A stretch of DNA of 64,000 nucleotides, taken from Heterotrichella gracilis. Taxonomy: Eukaryota; Sar; Xanthophyceae; Tribonematales; Xanthonemataceae. A model generated the notes under the pieces. That model was not told the DNA's origin, did not search any database, and was given only the letters and a program-made list of their open reading frames with translations. The stretch covers positions 62,001 through 126,000 of the forward strand of contig JAULBX010015533.1 in the NCBI GenBank assembly GCA_032358255.1, read 5' to 3'. Numbering within the stretch: the first letter of the stretch is position 1; the number at the start of each line of letters is the position of its first letter. Of the stretch, positions 33,858 through 45,448 are shown piece by piece. Both the position numbers and the translations under genes were made by a program.

Positions 33858-36233
33858 ATGGGTTCTGGCAATATAGCCCAGGAGCAGCCTGTACCCGTCG
33901 AGGACACAGAAACAGAGTGGCACAACACTTGCTCAATATGCCTGACAGTGATTCACGAGGCTGAGGAGGCTTTTCTTGACAACTGCTTCCATCGATTCCA
34001 CATCGAGGTCAGCACGCATATGTGTGAACATAGTATGTTGGCGTGCACACTGGCGGGCGCCTGTATCAACCTTGTGATGGAGCGAGGGTTGGTGTGGTGG
34101 GGTTGGTGGTGGTAGAGAGGGCTGATTTTTCTACCTAAGTTGATACCACCAGTGTGCCGTGCTAATCTCCAGGGTGGCCTATTGTGCAGTGTATACGAGA
34201 GTGGACAGCAGCACAGCGCACCAGCAGCGCTGAGGAAGCGATAAAGCGTTTTTGTTGCCCACTCTGCAAGAGGGAATATCAGTCCATCATATATGACAAC
34301 ACCTACAGGTGCGTGTGGATGGACTTAAAATCAACTGCAAAGTTTCGCAAAACAGGTTCTTGCACAGACACGGTATCATTCCCTGCTTCAGACGGGAGCA
34401 GGTGGTTGGAGGTGTTGGACCAAATGCTACCGCTGCTGGAAGCGCCGCTTTCCGAATGACTGTCAGCCATCGTCGCCGACGCTCAGTGTACCTGCAGCGA
34501 CAAACGGACGGCAGCAATGCACCGCCACCTGGGTATGGGTTGGTGTGGGGCACCACCTTGCAAACCCTGCAAACCCTACCCTAGGGTTCCAGCCATGCAC
34601 TTGTTAGTTGCGTGCCACGCAAATATAGGTCATTGCACTGCACTTCCATGTGCTCTTGGGTGCTGTGCACTGTCTCTACCAGCCCGTTTGCCTCACTATG
34701 CACTGTCTCTACCAGCCCATGGTAAGGCAAATGGTTAATTTGTCTTGATTACCTTGCCAGGTTGCCAGAGGCCAAGCTTGCACGAGTTCAGTTTTTGCCC
34801 AGTGACATGGACGTCTTTATGACAAGGGAGTTGCAATCCTTGCTGCTTGAAGACGATGTCACAATGGTAAAACAATACGTCATGGGGACGATGGTGCTCC
34901 TTTGCAAGCGGATTGTTGAATCACAGAAGTATGGCAGGTAGCACAGTCAACTGACAGTTGTGGGTTGATTCCTACTCTTCCGCTTGTTTCAATCGGCTCT
35001 GTGTATGGCAGTGGCAGTACAATATGGTGCAAAGCATACGCCACCGCCATTGCCATGCCATTACACAAGCCTCAACTTTTGTCTGCCAGAGGCCGTGCTG
35101 ATCTGACACTGGGTGGTGCTAGGTTGAAGCAAACGACTGCCAAGGAGGCAAAAGCACCAACACTACAGCAAGATGACACCATGGTAGGGTTTCATGAATG
35201 GCATCAATATTGGTGCCGTGGGTGGACCGCGATTGCTGTGCAATGGATAGTGTGCTGCTCGTTCACTGGCTTGCATGTATCCTTCCCATTTGATTAATTG
35301 GCGTGGTTGCAGTTGCTGGTGAAGGGCATATCCGAAGCTGCAGCACCTTACCTTTTCAACAATGCGGAGCAATTTGCGGTGGAGGTTGTCAGGTTTTTGG
35401 CAGCAGGAGTGTCCATGACAGCCTACGATCTCAAGGTGTTTGGAGCAGAGGCAGCAGTGCGATCAGCAACTGTTGGCGTTCTGCAAGGTAGGTGGCTGTA
35501 GCTAGGAGCATGGGGCGCACATGACCCACACTCATTTGTTAAGACATTCATTGAGTTGCAAGCATTTGCTACCGGCATTGCAGGGCCTGCACAGCGTGAT
35601 TCAGGAGCAGCCCAACAACCAGGTCAGAATCAGCTGTCCAATGGAGTCAGCTCTGGCACACCCTCATCATCAGTGACAGGAGAGGGACCCAATTCACCAG
35701 GCGGATCTGGCAGTGAAGGGTATGCCGATCTGTTGCAGTTGTCCTATCAGCACAGCCGCCGCAATGCAAGTGTTGACAGAAGTGGACCAGGCAGCGCGGC
35801 AGCACCTGCACCCGAGCACAGAATTGAAGAAGATATTTGTCCTGAGCCAGACACCCAGCGTGGCAGGCGCAGCAACTCCTCGAGGTCCAGCAAGAGTCCA
35901 GATTCTAGCAAGCACTCCAAGCACTCCAAGCGCAGACGCCACAAGAAGAGGAGCAAGAGCAAACGCCTCCGTCATGACAAAACCTCGCCAGTGTCGCTAG
36001 GGCATGCGCATGATTTGGCATCGGGACACACCCATGAGGACAGCACCAGCAATCTGCCAGCCACGCGAATCCACCCACTCCCAACTCCAGCAACAGCAGC
36101 AGAAGAGCCTCTTGACTTGATGCAGCAGCTTCGGCAACGTGCCCTGGAGTCCTTGCAGCAGCACCAGGCCGGAATGGAGCGAGGTCCTTGCAGCTCAGCC
36201 AATACAGGACAGGGCAAAAGTGCCATGCGTTGA
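33858..36233 (+). CDS. TOPORS-like RING-finger E3 ubiquitin/SUMO ligase
   Basis: Seven exons (33858-34007, 34190-34308, 34356-34532, 34761-34937, 35090-35183, 35313-35487, 35584-36233) give about 513 residues. The N-terminal RING shows NTCSICLTVI, AFLDNCFHRFHIECIREW and CCPLCKREYQSII, which is the TOPORS pattern. It is followed by a basic FRMTVSHRRRRSVYL segment like the FRYRTTL region. A helical domain (MDVFMTRELQSLL; APYLFNNAEQFAVEVVRFLA; MTAYDLKVFG) resembles the conserved middle of TOPORS. The C-terminus is Ser/Arg/Lys-rich (SSRSSKSPDSSKHSKHSKRR), as expected for a nuclear-speckle protein. TOPORS proteins add ubiquitin or SUMO to nuclear substrates. The exon 3 acceptor could be 34356 or 34368, and both are in frame. 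Confidence 0.85.
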
Positions 36234-37354
36234 CTGGGTTGCGTCACTTTCACCCACTGCTTGTGAGTGCAGGCCCATGCACACAGCGGCTTGTGGCAGG
36301 GCATGGCTCAATCCGCGGGAGCACGGCGTCCCCTGTGGCTTCATTGTGGGCGAGGGAGGTCCACATGGCCATGGCTTGCCTGGATTTGGCCGCTTGATAA
36401 GGTGAGCCACCTTTGCAAACATTTAGGGTTCTGCTGGGCCTGGGCTAGTCTGGTGCAGCATGAAGAGTGCCATGGGTGCATTGCATGGGTGCAACCAAGG
36501 GCTGTGTGGCAGACAGACTCCCGAGCTTGTGGGCACCCAACAAAATCACGATTCTGGTCCAGACCTTTTTTCTTGGATGGGTCGACCCTCCATGTCGTCC
36601 CTCAAGGCACGTGCGTGTCCAGCGTGGCAGCACATGCCAGTTGTGCCTGTGCCAGAGACTGCCATAGCTCTCGAATGGTTTTGACCAAGTCGTGATCAAC
36701 CCCATTCGCATTTGTTGTGTGGTCTGCCAGTGCTACTTAAGGCACTGTTAGCCGCTGTTGGCAGCATTCTACAACAGCTCGTGTGCAAGTACCTCCTTTC
36801 ACAGTCTGGGTGCAACCTGTTTTGAGGTGTCGCTAGTGGTCACAGCCCTGCAACTTGTTCCTCCACATTCTGCAGCAGCTTGTACCCTGCAATCGCAAGC
36901 AGACTCGCCTGCCTTCGTGGTTCAGCTAAACATCAGGCTTGGAGCAGGTATGTCACTATTCTTGTCTTTCAGGTAGTAAGGTTGGTCCATACTTCGCAAC
37001 GGTTAACAGTACACTTGCATGCCAATTTTTGGCGGGTAGCTTGTGCAGTACGGTCCTACGGGTTGTCCACGGCACGCACGTTTCACAGATGCGCACAACG
37101 CCCACTCTTTGGGTCAATCATCTTCTTTCAAAACGCATTTATCTGCGAGGAAAGGTCCTTGTGGGCATTATTGTGCAGAAACCTAGTTTGAATCGTGGGT
37201 GCGATATCGACGTGTCTTTGTCTGTCATGCACGCCACCACAGGGGAGGGCAGTGGCTCAACGCTACTACCTTAACCCTTTTTGTAGTATAATTAGGCTTT
37301 GCTGAATGGTGGTTTTTCTGCAGGTTTCGAGACCTCGACTCGCTTCCCATCGCC
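36234..37354. other. intergenic between TOPORS-like and expansin-like gene 1
   Basis: Probable 3' UTR, then the promoter and 5' UTR of the expansin-like gene. A CTGCAG/G at 37322 may be a 5' UTR acceptor. No gene is supported. Confidence 0.45.
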
Positions 37355-39365
37355 ATGGCGCCAATGAGGTCGGCCACGGCATTGGCCGTCTTGCTTGCCT
37401 TGACTTTCGCTGCTGGCGGCTCAGCACAGGTTCCCCTCAGTGACTGGATAACTGGCATATCCACCTGGTATGGAGGCACAGATCTGAGCACTCCGCAGCC
37501 TGGAACCATTGATGGGTGGTGCCAGTTTGGTGACTTGCCAAGGGACCAGTTCCCCTACTGGCAGGTACGGTGTTGTGAGTTATGTTGCACTGCCGACACT
37601 GAGCTTTCTGTTGCTTCATGTCCTCATCGTACACATACCTGGCATGAAGCCAGAAACCTATTAAAAAACCCTACCAAAAACCCTTACCTTGTACACCCCG
37701 TGGAAGTGCTTCATGTCAGCCATTGGCAACGCTTCTGCGGGATAACCCTGAGGTTAGTGACAACCACCCTCTTTCGCAGATTGCAGCTATTTCTCCCAAC
37801 AGCCCATTCGTCCAGGGGGTCAACACACACGGTTGCGGGCTGTGTTTTGAGATACAGTGCGTGGAGACGCTGCGGTGGAAGAAGCCTGCCTGCATCCCCG
37901 GTGCTCCATCAATTGCTGTCATGATTCCTGACTACTGCCCAGGTACGGTTGCGTTGCTTATATTGCTGGCGCACTGTCTTTCACAAGCTGCAAGCTGGTG
38001 CACTTGACAGCAATCATTGTGATCATGCTACCTGCAATGAGATCCTTATTGATGTCGATGGTCCTTTGCGTCGCAGAGTGTGAAACCAACCACATTGATC
38101 TGCAGCAGCTCGTGTACAAGCAGGTAGGTTGCAACCTGACACTGCCCCTGCTCGTCAAGGTTGCATTGCTGTTGTTTCTATTGGGTCTGCCATTTCATTG
38201 CTGGGTGATTGCTGACCACGGTCCCATACCATGTGCTGGCCTGCACATAGGGATGTAGGTAATGCGCAAAGGACATCTGATCATGCCTCAATGCCTCAAT
38301 TGTGTGCAGATTGCTGACTCTACACTGGGCATCATCGACATGAAGTTCCGCCGGATCGAGTGCAATCCTGGGACCAATATCTCTGTCAGGGTTATTGACA
38401 GGCAGATATTCTACCTTGCACTGACAATCAAGGTACGTGCAAAGGCAAACACGTGTACATTGAGAAGCCGCATGTGGTTCTGAAGGTGTTAATATTGTGT
38501 CCTCAGTACTGACCATGGGAGGCATGCTTGGTGGAAAATCTGCTGTAGAGTAATAGAGGTTGTGTGCTCGCGCCGTGCCTGCCAGTCTGCTGCCTGTAAG
38601 GTTACACAGCCACATCTTTTAATAGCCCAGCTGCTGCCGCATGTTTTGTGCTGGTTTGCGCTGGGCGCATGCACAAAGGGGGTAGCTACTGGGCAAACCC
38701 ACACAGCAACTGACTGACAACCATTTATGGTTTCTGCAGAACGTGGCTGGCAGTGGCACTGTGCAGGCTGTTGCCATCAAGCCGCCAGGAGCCTCAGACT
38801 TTTCGTCGCTGTCCAACTCCTATTCCACGCGGTGGACCCTGAATGGCGTCCAGCTCCCTTCAGGCGCAATCGACGTGCGGATTACCAATGACCGTAATGA
38901 AACGGTGCGTGTCCGCATATGGAAGCTGTTGCCATATCATGATCATCTGCAGCAGTGCATGGTGTTTCTGCTCCCTAATTCTGGATAATGCTTTCATGTT
39001 GCCTCCCATTGCTTTTCATTGCCTTCTCTGGCGCAGCAAGTGTGTGTGTCCTTGGCGTAGAGGTGCATGGTTGGTGCGGCATGCAAGTAAGCAGTTAACT
39101 GCTGCATATATCATTTTTTTGAAAGGAGGATGGGAGACTGTCTGATGTGGCTCTACGGCATTGCATGTGCACATTGTGTGTGCATGCACATTGTATAGTG
39201 ATGGCTGTATTTGTCGCTAACCTATCTGTGTGCACATGTCTACAGGTCACTGCATACGGCGTGATCACTGGTGGCGGTGCGGGAGATTACTTGTCCGATG
39301 TGCAGTTTCCTGTAGGGAATGCTACATCGGCAGAGAAGGTGTTCAAAGCTGGGATCATCGGGTGA
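37355..39365 (+). CDS. expansin-like secreted protein 1
   Basis: Six exons (37355-37564, 37780-37942, 38077-38123, 38310-38432, 38740-38904, 39246-39365) give about 275 residues, the usual expansin length. A signal peptide (ATALAVLLALTFAAGGSAQ) is followed by a double-psi beta-barrel domain: GISTWYGGTDL, WCQFGDLP, THGCGLCFEIQC, VMIPDYCPECETNHIDLQQL (an HFD-like motif, here HID) and GIIDMKFRRIEC. The C-terminal part (FYLALTIKNVAGSG, TVQAVAIKPP, STRWTLNGVQL, GDYLSDVQFPVG) matches the expansin carbohydrate-binding beta-sandwich. Expansins loosen polysaccharide walls without hydrolysis, and action on an algal wall is inferred. A paralogue follows 2 kb downstream in the same orientation. Confidence 0.88.
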
Positions 39366-40265
39366 TTGGGCGCATGCTTTGGGGCATTGCGCCATCCTTG
39401 CTTTCAGTGGCGTAGTAAGGGCACGTTTTATAACTGTTCTTGACAGCACTTGGAAGTGTGTACCTTTATTCATGCGGGTAGCTCTTTAATGTCACACTAG
39501 TATTTTTGTCTGATTTTATTGACCAAGATGTGGAGCACTGACTGTGTTTTAATGTACCAGATTTTGGTGGCAGTGGTATAGCATTGTTTCACACTTCACA
39601 AAATTATTTGATTGTCACTATTGGGAGGGGTAGTTCAAATCAGCGCAGAATTTGTTGTACCGTTCTAATGTTTTTGCACAGTTTTGCGTTACGTGAGTAG
39701 TCATTGCTGTTTATCTTTTGCACCAGGTCCTGTTGCAGCATTTGTTTTGTAGCCACAAATATTCAGTGCATGTGCACGGAGTTCGGCAATGTAGTGTGAG
39801 GGTCTTTGCAAGGGATCACCACTGGGTATCGTTTAGAAACTGCATGCATTATGACGATATTTAGTGTGCTATACTAAGAAGTGCTACGTGGGTGCATATT
39901 ATCGTGCCAATTTTTTTTGTGGCGCCACAAGATGTTCCTTGAAATCCAGATGTGTCTTTGTAACCGTTGCGAGATCATCATGATAAGATAGTACAATTCC
40001 TGGTCTATGGCAATGCCATGAGTAATTACACACTGTTGTACACTGCTCCCTGATTGTTGAATTTAGAAAGGCAACAACTCAGAATGTTCCCACACACAAC
40101 GGTACATGACAAATTAAAAAGTACACAGGCTTGCTTTGCCCAACCGGTGAATAAAATGATTAGCATTGCATCCACTATCCGTTAAACTTTGTGGTTACGC
40201 GGCGAGGCGCTGCTGGAACAGGTGTCTATGCTGACCCTTTACAAAGCCTTGCTGAGTGACTGCAA

Positions 40266-41108
40266 TCAGCAAGCCCTCCTGGCAACCCCACCCACCTTGT
40301 GAAAATGTGGCAAGCTTTCATAGGCGGTCAGATCTATGCTGGCAAACCCTAATCTAGGGCCTAAACCTAACTTGATGATCAAGCTTGCTAGAAAAAGGAA
40401 ACACGAAATTTTCTCGTCAACCCCCCAAACCGTGTCCCCAACAAGAGGGCTCACAGACCGACTGGCCGCCGGATGCCGCCTGAAGTCCGACTGTCGACCG
40501 CATATGTGCGGCACCGTCCTCGCTTGCGTGACACTATCATCCCCCATCGACTGTATGTCGCACTGAAATAACTGCCTGCGGAAACTACACGGCTGTGATG
40601 AGAAGGGTCCTGCCGGCGTGGCGTCCTTTGACTGGCCGGCATATGCCACGCTGGCAAGACGCCCCGTAATTCTCCCGGCAAACGTCGGGCCAGGCTGCTG
40701 CAGCCCGTCAGTGCTGCAGCAGCCCTCTCTGCAACGTTGTTGGCCGCAACCTTGCGGCTCAGCATCAGCATTCGTCGACGTTTCGTTACGGCAATAACGT
40801 ATGCAGGGCGCAAAGCTTCGCACTCTGTCAGTTGTGGTCATACTCTTCTCGCAATTGTCGTTGTTCGCAAGAGACTCGTGTGTAGCAGCCGAGTGACTGC
40901 GCATGCCAGTGTAGCTAGGCACTTTTGGGTTGACAAAGAGCGCAGTGAAGACTGCCGCTTTGCTGCACTTCGTGCTAGCCTGTAAAAAACTTTTCTGACG
41001 CCACTGTCGGCGACTCGGTATCGAAAAAGCGCGGTGTCGGCCGAAACAGAGGTACGGACCGGCATGCATTGTCACGACATGTGGCAACATCCAAATAGGC
41101 CTCATCAA
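40266..41108 (-). CDS. unrecognised 280-codon open frame between the expansin-like genes
   Basis: This is an uninterrupted frame on the minus strand, starting with ATG (MMRPIWMLPHVVTM) and ending ARRAC. It is rich in Arg, Ser, Cys and Thr, with a hydrophobic patch CFLFLASLIIKLGLG near the C-terminus. No domain, signal peptide or homologue is recognised, and there is no intron signal I trust. The region has more CpG than its surroundings. It may be a lineage-specific gene or a chance open frame. Apart from this frame, the 39366-41421 spacer holds only expansin UTR/promoter sequence. Confidence 0.25.
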   Translation of the reverse strand: MMRPIWMLPHVVTMHAGPYLCFGRHRAFSIPSRRQWRQKSFLQASTKCSKAAVFTALFVNPKVPSYTGMRSHSAATHESLANNDNCEKSMTTTDRVRSFAPCIRYCRNETSTNADAEPQGCGQQRCREGCCSTDGLQQPGPTFAGRITGRLASVAYAGQSKDATPAGPFSSQPCSFRRQLFQCDIQSMGDDSVTQARTVPHICGRQSDFRRHPAASRSVSPLVGDTVWGVDEKISCFLFLASLIIKLGLGPRLGFASIDLTAYESLPHFHKVGGVARRAC

Positions 41109-41421
41109 GGCATTTGGAGACCGAGGAGGCTGCAGTGCACAGTAGAATGTCTCTGGTAACAGAAGTTAACTAGGTGCACGGTGGTGCACTAGAAAGTGGC
41201 AGCGTCAGTGTGCAGAGGAGGTGGATGTTTCCGCTGTCAGACCTGCCGTGACCAGCTACCGTTCCGATGTTGTAAGGACGGATGTTGCATTCCCTGCTTT
41301 GCCCCTCACCCGCTTCTTGGTTTTCGAGCGTATCAACCCTTCGCTAAACGTTTGGAACGACTGCGAAGCCCGATTGACTGGTGTGGTCACTGCTTCCAGG
41401 CAGTCAAGCTCAAGCGCCACC

Positions 41422-44269
41422 ATGTTCACTCTCCTAGCAACTCTCGCCACGCTGGTGTTGGCTGCGCAAGCGACCGCGCCTCTCAGCCCTTGGTATTCGG
41501 GCATATCCACGTGGTATGGAGGCACCAACAAGAAGGTCGTGCAACCTGGGATGCTGACGGTGAGTCTGCGAGCGAGGTGATGTGGTGGGCGGTTGACGTC
41601 ACCCAGCCAGGAACAGGGTGTCGTTCCGCACGCGCACGCATTGGCAGTGTTACACGGTACTGGTACAGGCAAGACTTTGGTGGATAGAGAGTCTCTACTA
41701 GAGACCTATAGGGCCGGCCACTTTGTGCGCTGCAAGACTGCGGCATAGCAACACGCCAGCCTGTGCACATGTAGCACCGGACTGTGCACGCACATACCAC
41801 ACAGTGCCACAAGTGGTCTCTGTGTGTTAGGCCTAGTCTAGTGGCAGCAGCCCGGGGAAGTGTATAGCTTTAAACTGCTGCAAGGACTCTTCCTTATGTG
41901 CAGGGCACATAGTCTGGTGGGCATTTGCAACCTGTCCCCTGTTGATCTGGTGTTTGTGCTCCCGCAGGGCGCGTGCCAGTTTGGCGAGATCCCTCAGCAA
42001 CAGTGGCCTTTCTGGCAAGTGGCTGCCCTGGGACCAAAGAACCCTTTCAGATACGGGCCTTCTGCAGGTTGCGGGTGAGTGCGCTACCCATGGTGCAGCT
42101 AGCCCAAAATATACGCCATACTGCACGCCTCGGCCACGCCTGCAGACATATTACAGGGAAGTGTTTCGCCGCTGATACAAGTCGTGTCGCGCAGGGTGTG
42201 CCTTGAGCTGCAATGCAAGGAAACCCTTCGGTGGGGCAAGGTACGTTGTGCATATGTGTTTACTTGCTGCTGGCACCCCTACTTTGTGGCGCGAATGCTC
42301 TGTCTACCACACTTGTATGCAAGCTGGGTTGGGTAGCGGGCGGTAAGCACGTGGGTGCCCTGCGGTGTGCCTGCGGTGGCCCACTGCTGGATTTCCCATC
42401 ACCCACTGTGCTGTCTCTTGGCTGTGTTTGTGACGCACCCCCCCTTGGCCTGCAGAAAATGTGCAAGGACTCCAAGAAGAGCTACTTCCTGTATGTGCCC
42501 GACTACTGCCCAGAGTGCAGCAAGCACCATGTTGACCTGGCGAAGGTTGTCTACAATGAGGTAATTTCACTTGCAGCATAGCTACGCTGTGCTTCTATTT
42601 CCAAGGTTTGCGTAGCAGAATCATGGCTCGCTTCGTGGCCCACATGGGGCAGCTGCGCATCGCACCTAGGGCAGGCATGTGATAGGAACTGCATGGCCAT
42701 GCAATGAGATGCTGGGACTGCCACGAACCGCCCTGTACCACCAGAGCCCAAGGTTTGGACCAAACTCACATCACAGCGCCATGCTGTGTATACCCGCACC
42801 AACACCGCTGCTGGAATTGCACGCAGGTTGCTGACACCAGGCTGGGTATCATGGACATGAAGTACCGGCGCGTGGAGTGCCCCAAGAAGAACGTGCTGAC
42901 TGTACGCCTCATCTTCACCAGCAAGTACTACATCGCCATCTCGGTCAAGCTGGCGGCTGGGTGGGGCCAGATCAACGCCGTGGGCATCAGGCGGGGTGGC
43001 AGCAGCACGTGGAACCGCATGAAGGATGGGTACAGCGCAATGTGGTACATTGCAGGGCCCGGAGCCGTGGGGCTGACTGCCCCTCTTGATGTTGCGGTGC
43101 TGGCAGAAGATGGGCAAGTGGTGAGTGGCACAGCGCAGATGTAGTGCAGCATTTGCATATGAGCAGGAAACCAGGGTTGTAGGCATGTCTTTGTGCCTGA
43201 TTGAAAAGCATGCTTGGGCCTTGGAATGCTGGTGGAAAGACATCGGATGGCCAGACACGTGTGTGTGTACTGCATGCATGATGCTTGGTGCCTGAATCCT
43301 CTTGACATATGATCATGTGTGCCTTGCAGGTTGTCCTACACAACGTCATCACCTCCCGCAAGGGCCCCCGTGACTTCAAGTCCAAGCGCAATTTCGCGCC
43401 CGCGAGAGGCAGGTCCACCAAGAGCATTGGGGCAGATGGCCATGACGTCATCACAGATGTGATTCCATACTTTGACGAGTCTGTGGATGCTGGGGACAAG
43501 CCAGAGCTGGCCATGCTGTTCACACAGTCCCTGGATATGTACACTGGGAACAAGACTGAGATTGAAGAGATGCAAGGTATGTTCTGTGCCATGGATATTG
43601 CAGAGCAGGATGCACTTGATAAAAGCCTGCAACAGAGCTGTGCTTGGCGATGTGGCAATGAGCTTGAAAGCATGCATTGACAACCTTTGGATGAAAGTTC
43701 CTGGAAAATTTGGCCGTCAAACTTCTGGTGCAGAGATACCCATTATGTTCACATGCTGCTCAGTGCTGTCCATTAATGTACTGTCTCAGCATTCCTTTTA
43801 CTACCGTATAGTAAAAATAAAAAATTGACATGGCACATTGTGTCAAAATATGCCATGCCCTACATCCATTATGTAATCCTAGCCATTAACGTGCGCTTTG
43901 CTGTGTTTCTTTGCAGCGCACGCTTTTTCACAGCGCAATTACCAGAGTGCTGAGTCCCTGGGCCTGCCTGTGGTCGGTGGCAAGAATGGTTCTCCTAAGC
44001 CCACAACTTCCAAATCACCTAAGCCTTCTTCCAAATCACCTAAGGCATCACCCAAGCCCTCACCCAAGGCTTCACCAAAGCCTTCTCCCAAGTTCTCACC
44101 CAAGGCATCACCAAAGCCCTCACCAAAGCCCTCACCCAAGCCTTCTCCCAAGCCATCGCCAAAGGCGTCACCAAAGCCCTCACCCAAGCACTCACCCAAG
44201 CCTTCTCCCAAGCACTCACCCAAGGCTTCACCAAAGGCTTCGCCCAAGCTGTCGTCACCAAAGCCCTGA
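41422..44269 (+). CDS. expansin-like secreted protein 2 with Ser-Pro-Lys repeat tail
   Basis: Seven exons (41422-41559, 41968-42074, 42195-42240, 42456-42560, 42827-43120, 43330-43576, 43917-44269) give about 429 residues. The signal peptide is MFTLLATLATLVLAAQA. The double-psi barrel has GISTWYGGTNKK, CQFGEIPQQQWPFWQ, GPSAGCGVCLELQC, YVPDYCPECSKHHVDLAKV and GIMDMKYRRVEC. The carbohydrate-binding half has YYIAISVKLAAGWG, STWNRMKDGYSAMWY and VVLHNVITSRKGPRDF. Unlike its upstream paralogue it carries an acidic linker (VITDVIPYFDESVDAGDKPE) and a tail of about 95 residues of SPKPSPKAS-type repeats. Such Ser-Pro repeats in secreted algal proteins are usually hydroxylated and glycosylated, so the tail may anchor the protein in the wall (inference). 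Confidence 0.87.
43987..44266 (+). repeat. coding minisatellite encoding SPKPSPK/SPKASPK tail
   Basis: Tandem 12-15 bp units on the TCACCCAAGCC theme encode Ser-Pro-Lys repeats at the end of expansin-like gene 2. The repeats are imperfect at the DNA level but regular in the protein. Confidence 0.93.
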
Positions 44270-45448
44270 ACCAGTAGCTCATAGCACTCGCACCACTATC
44301 CCCAGGGCTGAGGCTCCAGGAAATCGTCTACTTTGCTGCAGAGGGAGCGGGAGCGTGAAAGGGCTGGATGCTGCGGCTCCTGTATGTGCACCCATACCTG
44401 GGTGTCGTTTTGTATACAGCAGTCAGATCTTCCCCTCTTATTTTTTATTTTATGTCCCACATTTCATTGCCCTAAATTTCATGTGTTGCGCATTTGCCCA
44501 TTTTTCTACTGTGATGTGTTTCCCTTACTTGGGCCAAGGTCAGACCTTGAACTGATTGCTTTAGGGCATCACCGACCATGGATCCACTTAGGAACATGCT
44601 AATTTTGGCTCGTTTCCCATTTCGTTTGACTAGTGCAGCACTGTGGAGATGTGAGTGTGGTGAGAGCATATATATAGGGAGAGAATATACCAGTTGAACA
44701 TGTATACTCTATAGAACTGCAGCTGAACAATGCGCAGCGTAGCATTCAGCTGTTGGACTATAGTTCTCTTCAGGGGTGGTGGTATTATCCAATGGGGCTA
44801 AAAGCATTGGATAATACCCGGAGAGCGTGTGTGTGTGTGTGTCTTTCTTAAGCTATGTACTGCTGAGCATGTCTTTTTACACCCTATGACTAGTAGTGTA
44901 TCGCTGGCTGGCCTTTTCAGGGCGGGGCAGCTTGCTTAATATGCCTAGTAGGGTGCCTAATGCACCAAGAACCTCATGGCATATCACATGGGGAAATTGC
45001 TCAATACTTGTTGCTCAACCCGGGCCCCATTACTAATAGTACCGGTGGTCACCAGTTATAACAATTGTTAGTAATTAGTACCTACTAACAAATAGAAAAG
45101 GCTGACTTTTAAGTTACTATTAATACTATGGGGCACCTTATTAAGTTAACAGTCTAGGCAACTCCTTTTCAAGTGGCTGGCCTATTGCGTTATGTAACAC
45201 TGTACATGACATCTCGATAATTTCATTGATCAGTTGTGCTGTAAACAGAGAGTGGCCAATATTGTTCAGCGCGAAATGATGGATCCCCATGTTTTGATGC
45301 GCAAATCAATCCATGAGTAATACATGTAAATAGAGCTTGCAAAACTGGCTGCAGGACTGACCCGTACTTAATTCCTCGCAATGCTATCATATCAAGAAGT
45401 TCTTCCTCTTGGTACGCAGCTGGCAGCTGTCACACAGTGTCGTGGACA
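44270..45448. other. intergenic, convergent gene ends
   Basis: Between expansin-like gene 2 and the NTE-like gene there is only probable 3' UTR, a short GT microsatellite (about 44827-44841) and AT-rich sequence. A local inverted repeat around 44785-44818 (TATTATCCAATG... CATTGGATAATA) could form a hairpin. Confidence 0.5.
44787..44817. repeat. short perfect inverted repeat (hairpin)
   Basis: Arms of about 12 bases, TATTATCCAATG and CATTGGATAATA, surround a loop of about 7 bases. It lies 0.5 kb after the expansin-like 2 stop. A role in 3' end structure is possible but unproven. Confidence 0.7.

Noticed and set aside
36267-36695. 142-codon plus-strand frame after the TOPORS-like gene
   Set aside because: Rich in Trp, His and Cys with no domain or conserved motif. 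It lies in probable 3' UTR and is most likely chance.
43939-44247. Gly/Glu-rich open frame on the minus strand
   Set aside because: It is a shadow of the Ser-Pro-Lys coding minisatellite of expansin-like gene 2.
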